Part shown: positions 8,513 through 17,578 of the stretch, in pieces
Numbering within the stretch: the stretch's first letter is position 1
Layout: each line of letters begins with the position of its first letter
Origin: Prevotella melaninogenica ATCC 25845
Lineage (GTDB): Bacteria > Bacteroidota > Bacteroidia > Bacteroidales > Bacteroidaceae
Reading direction: 5' to 3'
Assembly (NCBI RefSeq): GCF_000144405.1
Contig: NC_014371.1
Coordinates: 558,001-622,000 of the forward strand
Length of the DNA: 64,000 nucleotides
The notes under the pieces: model-generated
Told to the model about the DNA's origin: nothing
Seen by the model: the letters and a program-made list of their open reading frames with translations, nothing else
Databases searched by the model: none
Translations under genes and position numbers: made by a program

Positions 8513-9460
8513 ATGGAAAAGCATAACTTTGTGAATATCCAAGGGTTAGATCGTGAGCAACTACTCTACCTTATTGAAATGGCTCAAGAGTTTGAGAAAC
8601 ATCCAAACCGAGAGCTACTTAAAGGTAAGGTTATCGCAACGCTCTTCTATGAGCCTTCTACACGTACCCGACTTAGTTTTGAAACAGCGGCTAACCGACT
8701 CGGTGCACGTGTTATTGGCTTTACCGATGCAAAGGTTTCAAGTGTCAGCAAGGGTGAAACACTAAAAGACACCATCCTCATGGTCTCTAATTATGCCGAT
8801 GCAATTGTTATGCGACATTACATAGAGGGTGCAGCACAATATGCTTCTGAAGTGGCTCCAATGCCTATCATTAATGCTGGCGACGGAGCACATCAACATC
8901 CTTCACAATGCTTGCTTGACCTTTATACAATTAATCAGACACAAGGAACACTGGAGAACTTAAACATCTATCTTGTTGGTGATCTTAAATACGGCAGAAC
9001 GGTTCATTCTCTCCTTATGGCTATGCGCCATTTCAACCCGACCTTTCACTTTATCGCGCCAAAGGAACTTGCTATGCCAGAGGAGTATAAAGTGTACTGC
9101 CGTGAACATAACATCCACTTCGAAGAGCATGAGGATTTCACTCCAGAAGTGATTGCTAACGCAGATATTATCTATATGACACGCGTACAGAAAGAGCGCT
9201 TCTCTGACTTAATGGAATATGAACGTGTAAAGAATGTTTATATCCTTCGTCGTGATATGCTCTCATTGGCTCGTCCTAACATGAAGATTCTTCATCCGCT
9301 GCCACGTGTGAACGAGATAGCATACGATGTTGATGATAGTCCACATGCTTATTATATCGAGCAGGCCCGTAATGGTCTTTTTGCGCGTGAGGCAATCTTC
9401 TGTCATTGCCTTGGTATATCTATGGAAGAGGTGAAGAATGATAAAACAATTTTAGAATAA
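8513..9460 (+). CDS. pyrB: Aspartate carbamoyltransferase catalytic subunit
   Basis: PyrB joins carbamoyl phosphate and aspartate in pyrimidine synthesis. The 315-residue protein has the carbamoyl-phosphate loop [13 protein letters not shown] at 45-57, [12 protein letters not shown] near 128-139, [12 protein letters not shown] near 156, TRVQKERF near 224 and [14 protein letters not shown] near 262. All match the enteric-type catalytic chain that assembles with PyrI. Length is normal (E. coli 311). The usual neighbour pyrI lies 1 kb downstream, separated by two lipoprotein genes, with all four genes on one strand and gaps of 22, 37 and 102 bases, so one transcript is likely. Confidence 0.97.
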   Translation: MEKHNFVNIQGLDREQLLYLIEMAQEFEKHPNRELLKGKVIATLFYEPSTRTRLSFETAANRLGARVIGFTDAKVSSVSKGETLKDTILMVSNYADAIVMRHYIEGAAQYASEVAPMPIINAGDGAHQHPSQCLLDLYTINQTQGTLENLNIYLVGDLKYGRTVHSLLMAMRHFNPTFHFIAPKELAMPEEYKVYCREHNIHFEEHEDFTPEVIANADIIYMTRVQKERFSDLMEYERVKNVYILRRDMLSLARPNMKILHPLPRVNEIAYDVDDSPHAYYIEQARNGLFAREAIFCHCLGISMEEVKNDKTILE

Positions 9461-9482
9461 TAACCTTATCAATTTTACGAAC

Positions 9483-9902
9483 ATGAGTAGACTTAAGTAT
9501 GTAACGTTTGCTGCATTGTTGCTGGGTCTTTTGACCACCCTATTCAGCTGCGAACTAAACTCAGAAGATGGTCGTTGGGATCCTATGAAGTGGACTTCGA
9601 ACCGACAAGGAGACCCAAGAAAGATTACTGCTACAGCAGAAGGTGGAACTTATCAATTAAAATGTACCAATTATGGGGGACCATGGATTAATAACGTTAC
9701 ATCTCAAGACACAACCATCTTTGGTTCAAGTAAAGAGCAAGATTTTCATCATATTCAATATGATTGGTACGATGTATTAGCGAAAGGAAATACTTTTTAT
9801 ATCACTCTCCTCCCCAATACAACTGGCAAAGAACGCAAACTATTCATCGATGTGACAGCAGGTGACATCTTCGATCATATAGAAGTGACACAAAACAAAT
9901 AA
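9483..9902 (+). CDS. Small BACON-like lipoprotein, paralogue 1
   Basis: A 139-residue lipoprotein: basic start, hydrophobic 8-20 and lipobox TLFSC with acylated Cys23. The body looks like a single beta-sandwich of the BACON or similar type: EGGTYQLKCTNYGGPWI near 53-69 and a C-terminal NTTGKERKLFIDVTAGDIFDHIEVTQ-like strand pair, which follows the typical order of Gly-rich strand, long turn and V-x-Q end. It is a clear paralogue of the next gene: both share KWTS..TGDPR or QGDPR, AEGGTY and PNTTGK. It lies between pyrB and pyrI. Function unknown; probably an envelope-attached binding or structural protein. Confidence 0.7.
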   Translation: MSRLKYVTFAALLLGLLTTLFSCELNSEDGRWDPMKWTSNRQGDPRKITATAEGGTYQLKCTNYGGPWINNVTSQDTTIFGSSKEQDFHHIQYDWYDVLAKGNTFYITLLPNTTGKERKLFIDVTAGDIFDHIEVTQNK

Positions 9903-9939
9903 AATATACTCATAATATCTATATAACTATATCCATTTA

Positions 9940-10365
9940 ATGAACATGAATAAACTTAAGAATGTAACGTTTATAGCGTTGTTGCTGGTTCTTTTAACCA
10001 CCCTATTCAGCTGTAGCAAGAATACAGTTGATGATATCCACAGAACAACTTTTAAGTGGACATCAGACTACACTGGTGACCCAAGGAATATAACAGTTCC
10101 TGCTGAAGGAGGTACCTATAAGTTAGTATGCGCTGACTACGAAACTCTGCGATTTGCAAGTATGGCTGTTGAAGAATCTGCAGCACAATATGGCAATAAG
10201 GTTATCAGCACTGGTATTGTGGGAAGATGGTACACAGCAGAATTAACAGGCAACACACTCACGATAACCATCGAGCCTAACACCACAGGTAAAAGACGTA
10301 AAATAAACTTTTGGTTAAGAGCAGATGATGCCGTAGATAGAGTAGAAATCATCCAAGAAAAATAG
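9940..10365 (+). CDS. Small BACON-like lipoprotein, paralogue 2
   Basis: A 141-residue paralogue of the preceding gene with lipobox TLFSC (Cys25) and the same landmarks: FKWTSDYTGDPRNITVPAEGGTY and PNTTGKRR near the end, closing in a VEIIQEK strand. The start at 9940 gives MNMNKLKN; the second Met at 9946 aligns exactly with the paralogue start, so 9946 may be the true start. The pair probably arose by tandem duplication, since the signal-peptide DNA is also similar while the middle has diverged. Role unknown. Confidence 0.7.
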   Translation: MNMNKLKNVTFIALLLVLLTTLFSCSKNTVDDIHRTTFKWTSDYTGDPRNITVPAEGGTYKLVCADYETLRFASMAVEESAAQYGNKVISTGIVGRWYTAELTGNTLTITIEPNTTGKRRKINFWLRADDAVDRVEIIQEK

Positions 10366-10467
10366 AAATAGACTCATAATGCCTATGAGTGAACAAAGAA
10401 AACTGCCCACAAATACCCTGTCAGGCATTCCTTCATATCAAGGAGACGGAGTAAGGCTCATATCATT

Positions 10468-10923
10468 ATGTCAAAGAAAGAACGTCTGGTAGCTGCTATT
10501 GAAAGCGGCACCGTTATAGATCATATTCCAGCAGAGAAGACTTTTCAGGTTGTGAACCTATTACAGCTCCAGAAGCTCTCCACACCTGTCACTATTGGTT
10601 TCAACTTCTCATCGAAGATGGTAGGCACAAAGGGAATCATCAAGGTGAGCGATAAGTTCTTTACCGATGATGAAATTTCTCGTTTGTCGGTCGTGGCACC
10701 GAACGTGGTGTTGAACATCATTAATGACTATGAAGTGGTAGAGAAGAAGAAGGTTGTGACACCGGATGAGCTTCGGAGCATTGTAAGATGCAATAACCCA
10801 AAGTGTATCACAAATAATGAACCTATGGATACTATCTTCCATGTTGTCGACAAGGAACATGGTATTCTTAAATGTCATTACTGCGACAAAGAGCAGGAAA
10901 TGGAGAAGGTTGAACTGGTATAG
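10468..10923 (+). CDS. pyrI: Aspartate carbamoyltransferase regulatory subunit
   Basis: PyrI forms regulatory dimers that bind nucleotides and hold PyrB trimers together, giving feedback control by CTP. The 151-residue protein has the N-terminal nucleotide-binding fold, with [19 protein letters not shown] near 14-32, and a zinc domain with Cys108, Cys113, Cys136 and Cys139 (CNNPKC and CHYC), the classical four-Cys set contacting PyrB. An AAGGAGACGG tract 20-29 bases before the ATG is a purine-rich sequence, too far for an ideal ribosome site. Assignment is secure; the oddity is its separation from pyrB. Confidence 0.96.
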   Translation: MSKKERLVAAIESGTVIDHIPAEKTFQVVNLLQLQKLSTPVTIGFNFSSKMVGTKGIIKVSDKFFTDDEISRLSVVAPNVVLNIINDYEVVEKKKVVTPDELRSIVRCNNPKCITNNEPMDTIFHVVDKEHGILKCHYCDKEQEMEKVELV

Positions 10924-11435
10924 AATCCAAGTTGCTGGGTAAACAAGTTTATAAGTAGACAAGTTGGCGAATTTACAAGTAGATTAGTTACTTGTTTTGA
11001 AGGATAAGTTTATTTGTTAAACTACTATCTATTAGTAATTTAATCGATATAATTAAAGCTAATTTGATTGAAGTATTTTATAAATTATAGACTTGTTTAT
11101 TCAGCCTTAAAACCTTTTTTTCCTATTTATTTACGTGATGAGAAATCAATTTTTTAGTTCTTCCGTTAAATGTGTGGGCGCTTTTCGTATTGCTTTAACG
11201 TAAGAACCGAGGTTACTCATCAAACAGAAGCATAGCTAAAACTGTCATTTATCTATCCTACTATCACCCTTCATCATTGAAGACTTCTCATTTTAAGACT
11301 TCGAAAATCTACTGACAAGAGCTTGAAAAATCATTACATAATTTCAAAGAAAACATCTATAACTAACAGTAAAAACACATATAAGAAGAAAGTCTGCAAC
11401 CAACAGGGAATCAATTAGTTATAAAGTAGCACGAG

Positions 11436-11533
11436 AAAAGATGCTTAATAAGACGTCAAAAGGGCGTTAGTAAGGGGCTTAAAGGGCACCTTTTGCAAGC
11501 CAATTGGGCGTCTTTTAGAAGCTAAAAGAGCAT
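11436..11533 (+). repeat. Dispersed 100-bp hairpin repeat, copy 1
   Basis: Begins AAAAGATGCTTAAT, contains AAAAGGGCGTTAGTAAGG, AAAGGGCACCTTTTGC and TTGGGCGTCTTTTAGAAGC, ends AAAAGAGCAT. Central AAAGG/CCTTT and flanking AAGACG/CGTCTT segments can pair. Other copies are at 23262, 34954, 41377 and 54670. Confidence 0.8.
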
Positions 11534-11594
11534 GTATTGGTTTTGAACTGCACGAAAATAATTTACAAAAATAAATGACATAGGAATAAATTGT

Positions 11595-11850
11595 GGTTCT
11601 TCCGAAATATGGAGTGACAAACTAAAAGTCTTATATAATAGGCACACGGAGTCACGGAGGGGACGGAGGTAAACGCAATGTCACGCAGGTGCTGACGGCA
11701 CAAAGAGCGACGAAGGTATAGCGTACAGATTCTTGATAACTACATTGCTTTGTTTTAATAATCCTCCGTCCTCTCCTTTTCTCCGTGTGACATTTCGTCA
11801 GAAACCTAACCTTAAGTGGCAAACTTTATCACTCCAAAATACTGAAGACC
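11595..11850. repeat. Long imperfect inverted repeat (256 bp)
   Basis: The inner arms 11643-11669 and 11763-11789 match at 23 of 27 bases (CACACGGAG and GGACGGAGG blocks are perfect). Outer arms around 11595-11622 and 11825-11850 also match imperfectly (both contain TGGAGTGA-AAA). The roughly 90-base centre shows no gene. It may be a non-autonomous element or a structured transcript. Confidence 0.6.
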
Positions 11851-11926
11851 CTAAAAAATAGCAATAATAGGTTTTATAAACCTACAATTCATTACGCTAC
11901 AAATAGGTTTTCTCATTTTTTTTTCG

Positions 11927-11934
11927 TACATTTG
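11927..11934 (+). promoter_or_regulatory. -7 promoter element of the MATE operon
   Basis: TACATTTG followed by GCAAG matches TAnnTTTG and lies 56 bases before the ATG at 11990, behind a long T-tract typical of strong Bacteroidetes promoters. A weak AAGGAGG at 11947-11953 is too far upstream to act as the ribosome site. Confidence 0.55.
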
Positions 11935-11989
11935 CAAGCATAGTATAAGGAGGAATTCCATTCATTCGTAGACAAGTAATAGAATCTTG

Positions 11990-13363
11990 ATGGATAATAA
12001 GAATGCAACTTTAGAGTTAGGTACCAAACCTGTTGGTAAATTGTTGGTACAATATGCGTTCCCAGCAATTATTGCTATGATAGCAGCCTCACTCTATAAC
12101 ATAGTAGACCGAATATTCATTGGTCAGATCGTAGGACCAATGGCTATATCTGGTTTAGCTATTACATTCCCTTTTATCAACCTTGGTGCAGCCTTTGGTG
12201 CAGCAGTAGGAATAGGAGCATCTACGTCTATCAGTGTGAAATTAGGTCAGCGTGACTATGATACTGCGGAGAACATACTTGGTAATACTGTAACGCTTAA
12301 TTTGATTATAGGAAGTACATTTGGTATTATCTGCCTTATCTTTCTTGACCCAATCTTACGATTCTTTGGTGCAAGTGATGCTACAATCCCCTATGCCCGC
12401 AGTTTTATGGAGGTTATTTTGGCGGGAAATGTCATCTCTCACATGTACTTTGGAATGAATGCAGTACTTCGTGCAGCATCAAAACCTCGTCAGGCAATGA
12501 TGGCTACGATTTTCACCGTCTTGATGAATATAGTCTTAGACTTTATCTTTATTAGGCTCTGGGGCTGGGGAATTCGTGGTGCAGCTTTCGCCACAGTTTT
12601 ATCTCAAGCATTGGCATTATGCTGGCAGATGAAGCAGTTGACTAACAAAGATGAGATTTTACATTTAAAGCGTGGAATCTATCGACTTAAAAGACATTTG
12701 GTAGAAAACATCATCTCTATTGGTATTTCACCATTCTTGATGAATGTTTGTGCATGCATTGTGGTTATCTTTATGAATAATCAACTTGTCAGATACGGTG
12801 GTGATATGGCTGTTGGAGCATTCGGCATAGCTTATAGTGTGGCTATGATTTTTGTAATGTTTGTCATCGGATTAGACCAAGGTATGCAGCCTATAGCAGG
12901 ATATAACTATGGTTCACAGCAGACTGACAGACTTATGCGTGTATTGAAACTTACAATCTTTGCTGCAACAGGGATAATGGTTACAGGTTGGCTAATTGCC
13001 CATTTAGCCCCATATTACTGTGCACGTATGTTCACAAAGGACCCAGAATTAATTCGCCAAGCAATTAAGGCTATTCAAATAAACATGATGATGTATCCTG
13101 TTGTTGGATTTCAGATGGTTGTAACAAACTTCTTTCAGTGTATTGGTAAAGTAAAGATAAGCATTTTCTTATCTCTTTCTCGCCAATTACTATTCTTAAT
13201 TCCACTACTTGTTATCCTACCACATTTCTTCAACTTAAATGGTGTTTGGGCATCATTGCCTTCAAGTGACTTCTTGGCATCATTAGTTGCAGCTATCATT
13301 ATGATGGCTTATATGCGTCGGTTGAAACAACAAAGTGTGAACAATCAAAACTTAAATTCATAA
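11990..13363 (+). CDS. MATE-family multidrug/cation efflux protein
   Basis: An integral inner-membrane antiporter expected to export drugs or other small cations using a sodium or proton gradient. The 457-residue protein starts with the typical LGTKPVGKLLVQYAFPAIIAM, has about 12 hydrophobic segments in two related halves, and carries DRIFIGQIVG in helix 2 as in MepA/DinF-type members. The frame can be read from a TTG at 11987, one codon upstream, but the ATG at 11990 is preferred. Two further genes follow with gaps of 15 and -1 bases, forming a small operon. Substrate unknown. Confidence 0.92.
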   Translation: MDNKNATLELGTKPVGKLLVQYAFPAIIAMIAASLYNIVDRIFIGQIVGPMAISGLAITFPFINLGAAFGAAVGIGASTSISVKLGQRDYDTAENILGNTVTLNLIIGSTFGIICLIFLDPILRFFGASDATIPYARSFMEVILAGNVISHMYFGMNAVLRAASKPRQAMMATIFTVLMNIVLDFIFIRLWGWGIRGAAFATVLSQALALCWQMKQLTNKDEILHLKRGIYRLKRHLVENIISIGISPFLMNVCACIVVIFMNNQLVRYGGDMAVGAFGIAYSVAMIFVMFVIGLDQGMQPIAGYNYGSQQTDRLMRVLKLTIFAATGIMVTGWLIAHLAPYYCARMFTKDPELIRQAIKAIQINMMMYPVVGFQMVVTNFFQCIGKVKISIFLSLSRQLLFLIPLLVILPHFFNLNGVWASLPSSDFLASLVAAIIMMAYMRRLKQQSVNNQNLNS

Positions 13364-13378
13364 ATAAAGAATCTAAAT

Positions 13379-13999
13379 ATGGAAAAGGAACTAATCATAA
13401 ACGTTGGTCGTCAGATAGGCAGTGGTGGTCATATTATCGCCAAGATGCTTGCTGAAGAATTCGATTGCCAATACTATGACCGTGAGATTCTTAACATTGC
13501 AGCTAAGGAAAGTGGGTTTTCAGAGAAGTTCTTTGAGCAAAACGACGAGCAAAAAGGATTTATGAAAGGGCACTTTCATATACACCTTCCTCTCTTAGGT
13601 GACAATGACTTTTATAAGAGCAACTTCTCACAGGAAAGTCTTTATCAGTTCCAAAGCGATGCCATTCGTGAAGTAGCAAAGCAGAACCCACGCTGTGTGT
13701 TTGTTGGTAGAACAGCAGATTACGTATTACGTGATAATCCAAACACCATCAATATCTTTATAACAGCATCAATGGACACTCGTGTTGCTAATGTATGTGA
13801 GCGACGTGGATGCTCTAAAGAAGAAGCTCGTAAGTTTATTGAAAATGGAGAAAGCGAGCGTGCCAAATACTATAACTATTACACAACAAAGGTTTGGGGG
13901 CATGCTGAAAGTTATGACCTTTGCATTGATGCCAGTATACTTGGCTTAGAAAAAACAAAGGATCTGATAGCTGATTTTATCAAAAGGAAAAGTCTTTAA
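13379..13999 (+). CDS. Cytidylate kinase-like family protein
   Basis: A 206-residue cytoplasmic P-loop protein with the loop GRQIGSGGHIIAKML near 9-23, which is the variant Walker A of the cytidylate kinase-like family (GRxxGSGG). It also has FVGRTADYVL near 109, where an arginine and aspartate typical of that family appear, and the lid-like ERRGCSKEEARKFI near 140. It is not the canonical Cmk (which is usually 225 residues with other motifs); the true phosphoryl acceptor is unknown. It follows the MATE gene by 15 bases and its stop overlaps the next ATG (TAATG). Confidence 0.8.
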   Translation: MEKELIINVGRQIGSGGHIIAKMLAEEFDCQYYDREILNIAAKESGFSEKFFEQNDEQKGFMKGHFHIHLPLLGDNDFYKSNFSQESLYQFQSDAIREVAKQNPRCVFVGRTADYVLRDNPNTINIFITASMDTRVANVCERRGCSKEEARKFIENGESERAKYYNYYTTKVWGHAESYDLCIDASILGLEKTKDLIADFIKRKSL

Positions 14000-14511
14000 T
14001 GAAACGAATTGGTATAATCTCTGATACTCATGGCTACTGGGATGATAAATACGAATACTATCTTGGGGAATGTGATGAGATTTGGCACGCTGGTGATATA
14101 GGTTCATTAGAAGTTGCGGATAAGTTTGAGGCAATGAAACCCATCTTCCGCGCTGTATGTGGGAATATAGATGATTACACTATGCGCAACCGCTATCGGG
14201 ATGTTCTACGCTTTAAATGCGAAGATGTTGACGTGCTACTTAAACATATTGGAGGTTATCCTGGACGTTATGACCGTTCAGTACAGAGTATGCTCTATGC
14301 TTCTCCACCCAACCTTTTTGTTGATGGACATTCACATATTCTCAAAATACAATTCGACAAGACACTAAACCTACTTCATATCAATCCTGGTGCAGCTGGT
14401 CTTCGTGGATGGCATAAAGAAAGAACTTTAGTGAGATTAACCATCGAAGGTGATAAATTTACTGATTGCGAGGTTATAACATTAGGAAATAAACAACAAG
14501 AAAATAAATAA
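13999..14511 (+). CDS. YfcE/MJ0936-family metallophosphoesterase
   Basis: A calcineurin-like phosphodiesterase of 170 residues. The metal ligands are easily seen: GIISDTHG at 4-11, WHAGDIGS near 30, VCGNIDD near 53, a histidine in KHIGGYPG near 84, VDGHSHI near 108 and a closing INPGAAGLRG near 129. This motif order is that of the YfcE family, which hydrolyses phosphodiester bonds in vitro; the physiological substrate is not known. The start overlaps the previous stop by one base, so translation is probably coupled. Confidence 0.9.
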   Translation: MKRIGIISDTHGYWDDKYEYYLGECDEIWHAGDIGSLEVADKFEAMKPIFRAVCGNIDDYTMRNRYRDVLRFKCEDVDVLLKHIGGYPGRYDRSVQSMLYASPPNLFVDGHSHILKIQFDKTLNLLHINPGAAGLRGWHKERTLVRLTIEGDKFTDCEVITLGNKQQENK

Positions 14512-14607
14512 ATTTGAATTGTAAAAGAACAATATTAAGATTCGATTACAATCAAAGACTATTAAAACTTACCCAAAGGAATAACAAACATTTTAAATAA
14601 CATAGAT

Positions 14608-15762
14608 ATGAAAACTTATTTGGTAACTGGTGCTGCCGGTTTTATCGGAGCAAACTACATTAAGTATTTACTTCATAAGAAGTATGTGAATGAAGATATT
14701 AAGGTTATTGTCCTCGATGCACTTACATACGCAGGTAACCTCGGTACTATCAAAGATGATATTGATAACGAGCGTTGCATCTTTGTAAAGGGTGATATTC
14801 GTGATCGTGAACTTGCCGACAAACTCTTTGCTGAATATGACATTGACTATCTCGTTAACTTTGCAGCAGAAAGTCATGTTGACCGTTCTATTGAAGATCC
14901 ACAGTTGTTCCTTTCTGTAAACATTCTTGGTACACAGAACCTTATGGATGCTGCACGTCGTGCATGGGTGACAGGTAAGGACGAGCAGGGTTATCCTACA
15001 TGGAAGGAAGGCAAGCGTTATCATCAGGTATCAACAGACGAGGTGTATGGTTCATTGGGAGCAGAAGGCTACTTTACAGAGGAGACTCCACTCTGCCCAC
15101 ATAGCCCATATTCTGCCAGCAAGACAAGTGCTGACCATTTTGTAATGGCTTATCACGACACTTATCATATGCCTATCAGTATTACACGTTGTTCAAATAA
15201 CTATGGTCCTTACCACTTTCCAGAGAAATTGATTCCATTAATTATCAATAACATCCTCGAGGGAAAGAAACTCCCAGTATATGGTGAGGGTTTGAATGTA
15301 CGCGACTGGTTGTATGTAGAGGATCATTGCAAAGCTATTGATATGGTTGTACGTGAAGGTCGTGTAGGTGAAGTTTACAATGTTGGTGGACATAATGAAA
15401 TGAAAAATATCGACATCGTTAAACTCACAATAAAGACTATCCATGATATGATGGCAGAGGATAAGAACCTCCGTACTATCCTCAAGAAGCAGGTCAAAGA
15501 CGCAAATGGTGACATTGATATTAGTTGGATAAATGAAGAGTTAATCACACATGTTCCAGACCGTCTTGGTCATGATGCACGTTATGCCATTGACCCAACA
15601 AAGATAAAGAATGAGTTAGGTTGGTATCCTGAAACAATGTTTGCTGACGGTATTGTAAAAACTATCCGTTGGAACTTAGAGCATCAAGACTGGATTCAAG
15701 AGGTTACTTCTGGAGATTACCAAAAGTACTATGACATGATGTACACAAAAAAAGGAAGATAA
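14608..15762 (+). CDS. rmlB: dTDP-glucose 4,6-dehydratase
   Basis: RmlB converts dTDP-glucose to dTDP-4-keto-6-deoxyglucose, the branch point for rhamnose and many deoxyamino sugars. It is a short-chain-dehydrogenase-type enzyme with the NAD loop GAAGFIGANY at 8-17, STDEVYGSLG near 140 and the catalytic YSASK near 165. At 384 residues it is longer than E. coli RmlB (361); additions lie around ARRAWVTGKDEQGYPTWKEG near 110-130 and KKQVKDANGDIDISW near 293-307. No rmlA, rmlC or rmlD is in the window; the following genes point instead to an amino sugar such as dTDP-Fuc3N. Confidence 0.95.
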   Translation: MKTYLVTGAAGFIGANYIKYLLHKKYVNEDIKVIVLDALTYAGNLGTIKDDIDNERCIFVKGDIRDRELADKLFAEYDIDYLVNFAAESHVDRSIEDPQLFLSVNILGTQNLMDAARRAWVTGKDEQGYPTWKEGKRYHQVSTDEVYGSLGAEGYFTEETPLCPHSPYSASKTSADHFVMAYHDTYHMPISITRCSNNYGPYHFPEKLIPLIINNILEGKKLPVYGEGLNVRDWLYVEDHCKAIDMVVREGRVGEVYNVGGHNEMKNIDIVKLTIKTIHDMMAEDKNLRTILKKQVKDANGDIDISWINEELITHVPDRLGHDARYAIDPTKIKNELGWYPETMFADGIVKTIRWNLEHQDWIQEVTSGDYQKYYDMMYTKKGR

Positions 15763-15864
15763 TAAATCTACTAAAATATAATCTCACACCCTCGTCTAAC
15801 TCTTCATTATACGGCGAGGGGGTAAAACCTTCTCACAAACAAAAGATAGACAACACATCTTCAA

Positions 15865-17046
15865 ATGAAAAAAATCTTGTTATTAGGCTCAGGCGAACTG
15901 GGCAAAGAGTTCGTTATAGCAGCTAAACGTGCTGGACAATATATCATTGCTTGCGATAGTTATGAGAATGCACCAGCCATGCAGGTAGCTGATGAGTCTG
16001 AAGTAATAGATATGCTTGATGGTACAGCCCTTGATGCTATTGTAGATAAGCACAAACCGGACTTGATTATTCCTGAGATTGAAGCAATCAGAACTGAACG
16101 TTTGTTTGATTATGAAGAACGTGGAATACAAGTTGCTCCATCAGCACGTGCTGTAAACTTCACAATGAATCGTCGTGCCATACGCGACCTTGCAGCACGC
16201 GACTTAGGTTTAAGAACTGCCAAATACTTCTATGCAAAGACATATGATGAGTTCAAAGCTGCAGCTGACGAGATTGGTTTCCCATGTGTCGTTAAACCTT
16301 TAATGAGTTCAAGTGGACATGGTCAGAGTTATGTTCACAATGATGAAGAACTCGAAGAAGCGTTTAAGAATGCGATGGATGGTGCACGTGGCGATGTGAA
16401 GGAGGTGATTATTGAAGAGTTTATTGAATTTGAGAGTGAGTTTACACTGCTTACAGTGACACAGAAGAATGGCCCTACCCTCTTCTGTCCACCTATTGGA
16501 CACATACAGAAAGGTGGTGATTATCGTGAAAGCTGGCAACCATATGCCATCTCAGAAGAATCATTACATCAGGCAGAACATATTGCTAATGAAGTGACAC
16601 GCGCACTAACCGGATATGGTATATGGGGAGTCGAGTTCTTCTTAACAAAGAAGGGAGAAGTAATCTTCTCAGAATTATCACCTCGTCCACATGATACAGG
16701 TATGGTCACATTGGCACATACAACCAACTTCAGCGAATTTGAACTTCATTTCCGTGCTGTAATGGGACTCCCAATCCCTGCTATTCACCTTGAACATGCA
16801 GGTTGTTCTGCTGTAATTCTTTCTCCTATTGAGACTGACAAACCTTTATCATACAACCTATTAGATGCTTGCAACGAAGATAGAACACGCCTACGTATAT
16901 TCGGTAAACCATTTGCTCACGTGGGTCGTCGTATGGGTGTAGCACTCTGTTATGGAGAAGTAGGAACAGATATGGATGCACTTCGTGATAAGACTAAGCG
17001 TGTTGCAGCAACCGTATTGGGTACAGATCCCTATATGAAGAAATAA
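15865..17046 (+). CDS. purT: Formate-dependent phosphoribosylglycinamide formyltransferase
   Basis: PurT uses ATP and formate to formylate GAR in purine synthesis without folate. The 393-residue length matches E. coli PurT (392). Visible parts are the Rossmann start [11 protein letters not shown] at 5-15, [13 protein letters not shown] near 71, [17 protein letters not shown] near 101-117, the ATP-grasp glycine loop SSSGHGQS near 150 and the metal-binding [14 protein letters not shown] near 271. It lies between rmlB and the fdtA-like gene, an unexpected place for a purine gene, with gaps of 102 and 27 bases. A weak hairpin (CCCTCG/CGAGGG) at about 15790-15820 lies just upstream. Confidence 0.96.
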   Translation: MKKILLLGSGELGKEFVIAAKRAGQYIIACDSYENAPAMQVADESEVIDMLDGTALDAIVDKHKPDLIIPEIEAIRTERLFDYEERGIQVAPSARAVNFTMNRRAIRDLAARDLGLRTAKYFYAKTYDEFKAAADEIGFPCVVKPLMSSSGHGQSYVHNDEELEEAFKNAMDGARGDVKEVIIEEFIEFESEFTLLTVTQKNGPTLFCPPIGHIQKGGDYRESWQPYAISEESLHQAEHIANEVTRALTGYGIWGVEFFLTKKGEVIFSELSPRPHDTGMVTLAHTTNFSEFELHFRAVMGLPIPAIHLEHAGCSAVILSPIETDKPLSYNLLDACNEDRTRLRIFGKPFAHVGRRMGVALCYGEVGTDMDALRDKTKRVAATVLGTDPYMKK

Positions 17047-17073
17047 AGACTGAATAGTCTAAAGGCTGTAAGA

Positions 17074-17499
17074 ATGAAAGAAACAGAAGCTTCAATAGGA
17101 AAGATTATCTCCTTACAAAAGATGGTTGACCCACGTGGTAACCTCTCTATTGCTGAGGGAATGAAGGATATTCCTTTCAACATTTCTCGTGTTTATTGGA
17201 CATACGATGTACCTTCAGGTGCTTGCCGTGGTGGTCATGCCCATAAACATTGCCGAGAATTCATCATTGCTGTTAGCGGTTCCTTTACTGTTACCCTCGA
17301 TAATGGACGTGATAAGCAATCTTTTCTCTTGAATCATCCTTATCAAGGACTCTTAGTTGAGACTGATACCTGGCGTACGCTCGATGATTTTTCATCAGGA
17401 GCCGTATGCCTTGTTTTGGCAGAAGATTCTTTTGAAGAGAATGATTATATCCGTGAATACACAGAGTTTCTTAACTATAAGTGTTCTAAGAAAGGATAA
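17074..17499 (+). CDS. FdtA/WxcM-like dTDP-4-keto-6-deoxyhexose 3,4-ketoisomerase
   Basis: A 141-residue single-domain cupin. The diagnostic FdtA motif RGGHAH is at 52-57 (the two His residues are the catalytic pair), preceded by DPRGNLSIAEG at 19-29 and followed by SGSFTVTLDNGRDK near 69 and DFSSGAVCLVLAE near 104. These enzymes isomerise dTDP-4-keto-6-deoxyglucose to the 3-keto sugar, on which an aminotransferase then acts. Its neighbours supply the step before (rmlB) and after (aminotransferase at 18585). Whether the product is the galacto (FdtA) or gluco (QdtA) epimer cannot be told. Confidence 0.9.
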   Translation: MKETEASIGKIISLQKMVDPRGNLSIAEGMKDIPFNISRVYWTYDVPSGACRGGHAHKHCREFIIAVSGSFTVTLDNGRDKQSFLLNHPYQGLLVETDTWRTLDDFSSGAVCLVLAEDSFEENDYIREYTEFLNYKCSKKG

Positions 17500-17528
17500 A
17501 GGTAAAACCATAGATTAGATATAAAAGG

Positions 17529-17562
17529 ATAAAAGAAGACCGTTCAGACTATCTTCTTTTAT
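17529..17562 (+). terminator. Hairpin in the middle of the dTDP-sugar cluster
   Basis: ATAAAAGAAGA pairs perfectly with TCTTCTTTTAT (11 bp) around a 12-base loop, with T-rich descending arm. It sits 30 bases after the fdtA-like stop and 17 before the next ATG, so it may attenuate rather than end the operon. Confidence 0.5.
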
Positions 17563-17578
17563 GCAATCCTAAAATATA

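Larger units (their letters stand above)
10924..11989. other. 1-kb gene-free, repeat-rich region
   Basis: No credible gene. The first 100 bases hold loosely repeated ACAAGTTTATAAGTAGAC-like tracts. Then come AT-rich sequence, copy 1 of the 100-bp hairpin repeat (11436-11533), a 256-bp long inverted repeat (11595-11850) and the MATE promoter (11927-11934). Confidence 0.75.

Noticed and set aside
10379..10492. Possible 36-codon frame between the lipoprotein genes and pyrI, overlapping the pyrI start
   Set aside because: No ribosome site and no recognisable sequence; a leader peptide cannot be supported without comparison.
11436..11533. CRISPR array
   Set aside because: The similar AAAAG units within the repeat are not identical, not regularly spaced with spacers, and no cas gene is near.
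15780..15825. Riboswitch before purT
   Set aside because: Only a weak 6-bp hairpin is present; no conserved purine or other riboswitch core was found.
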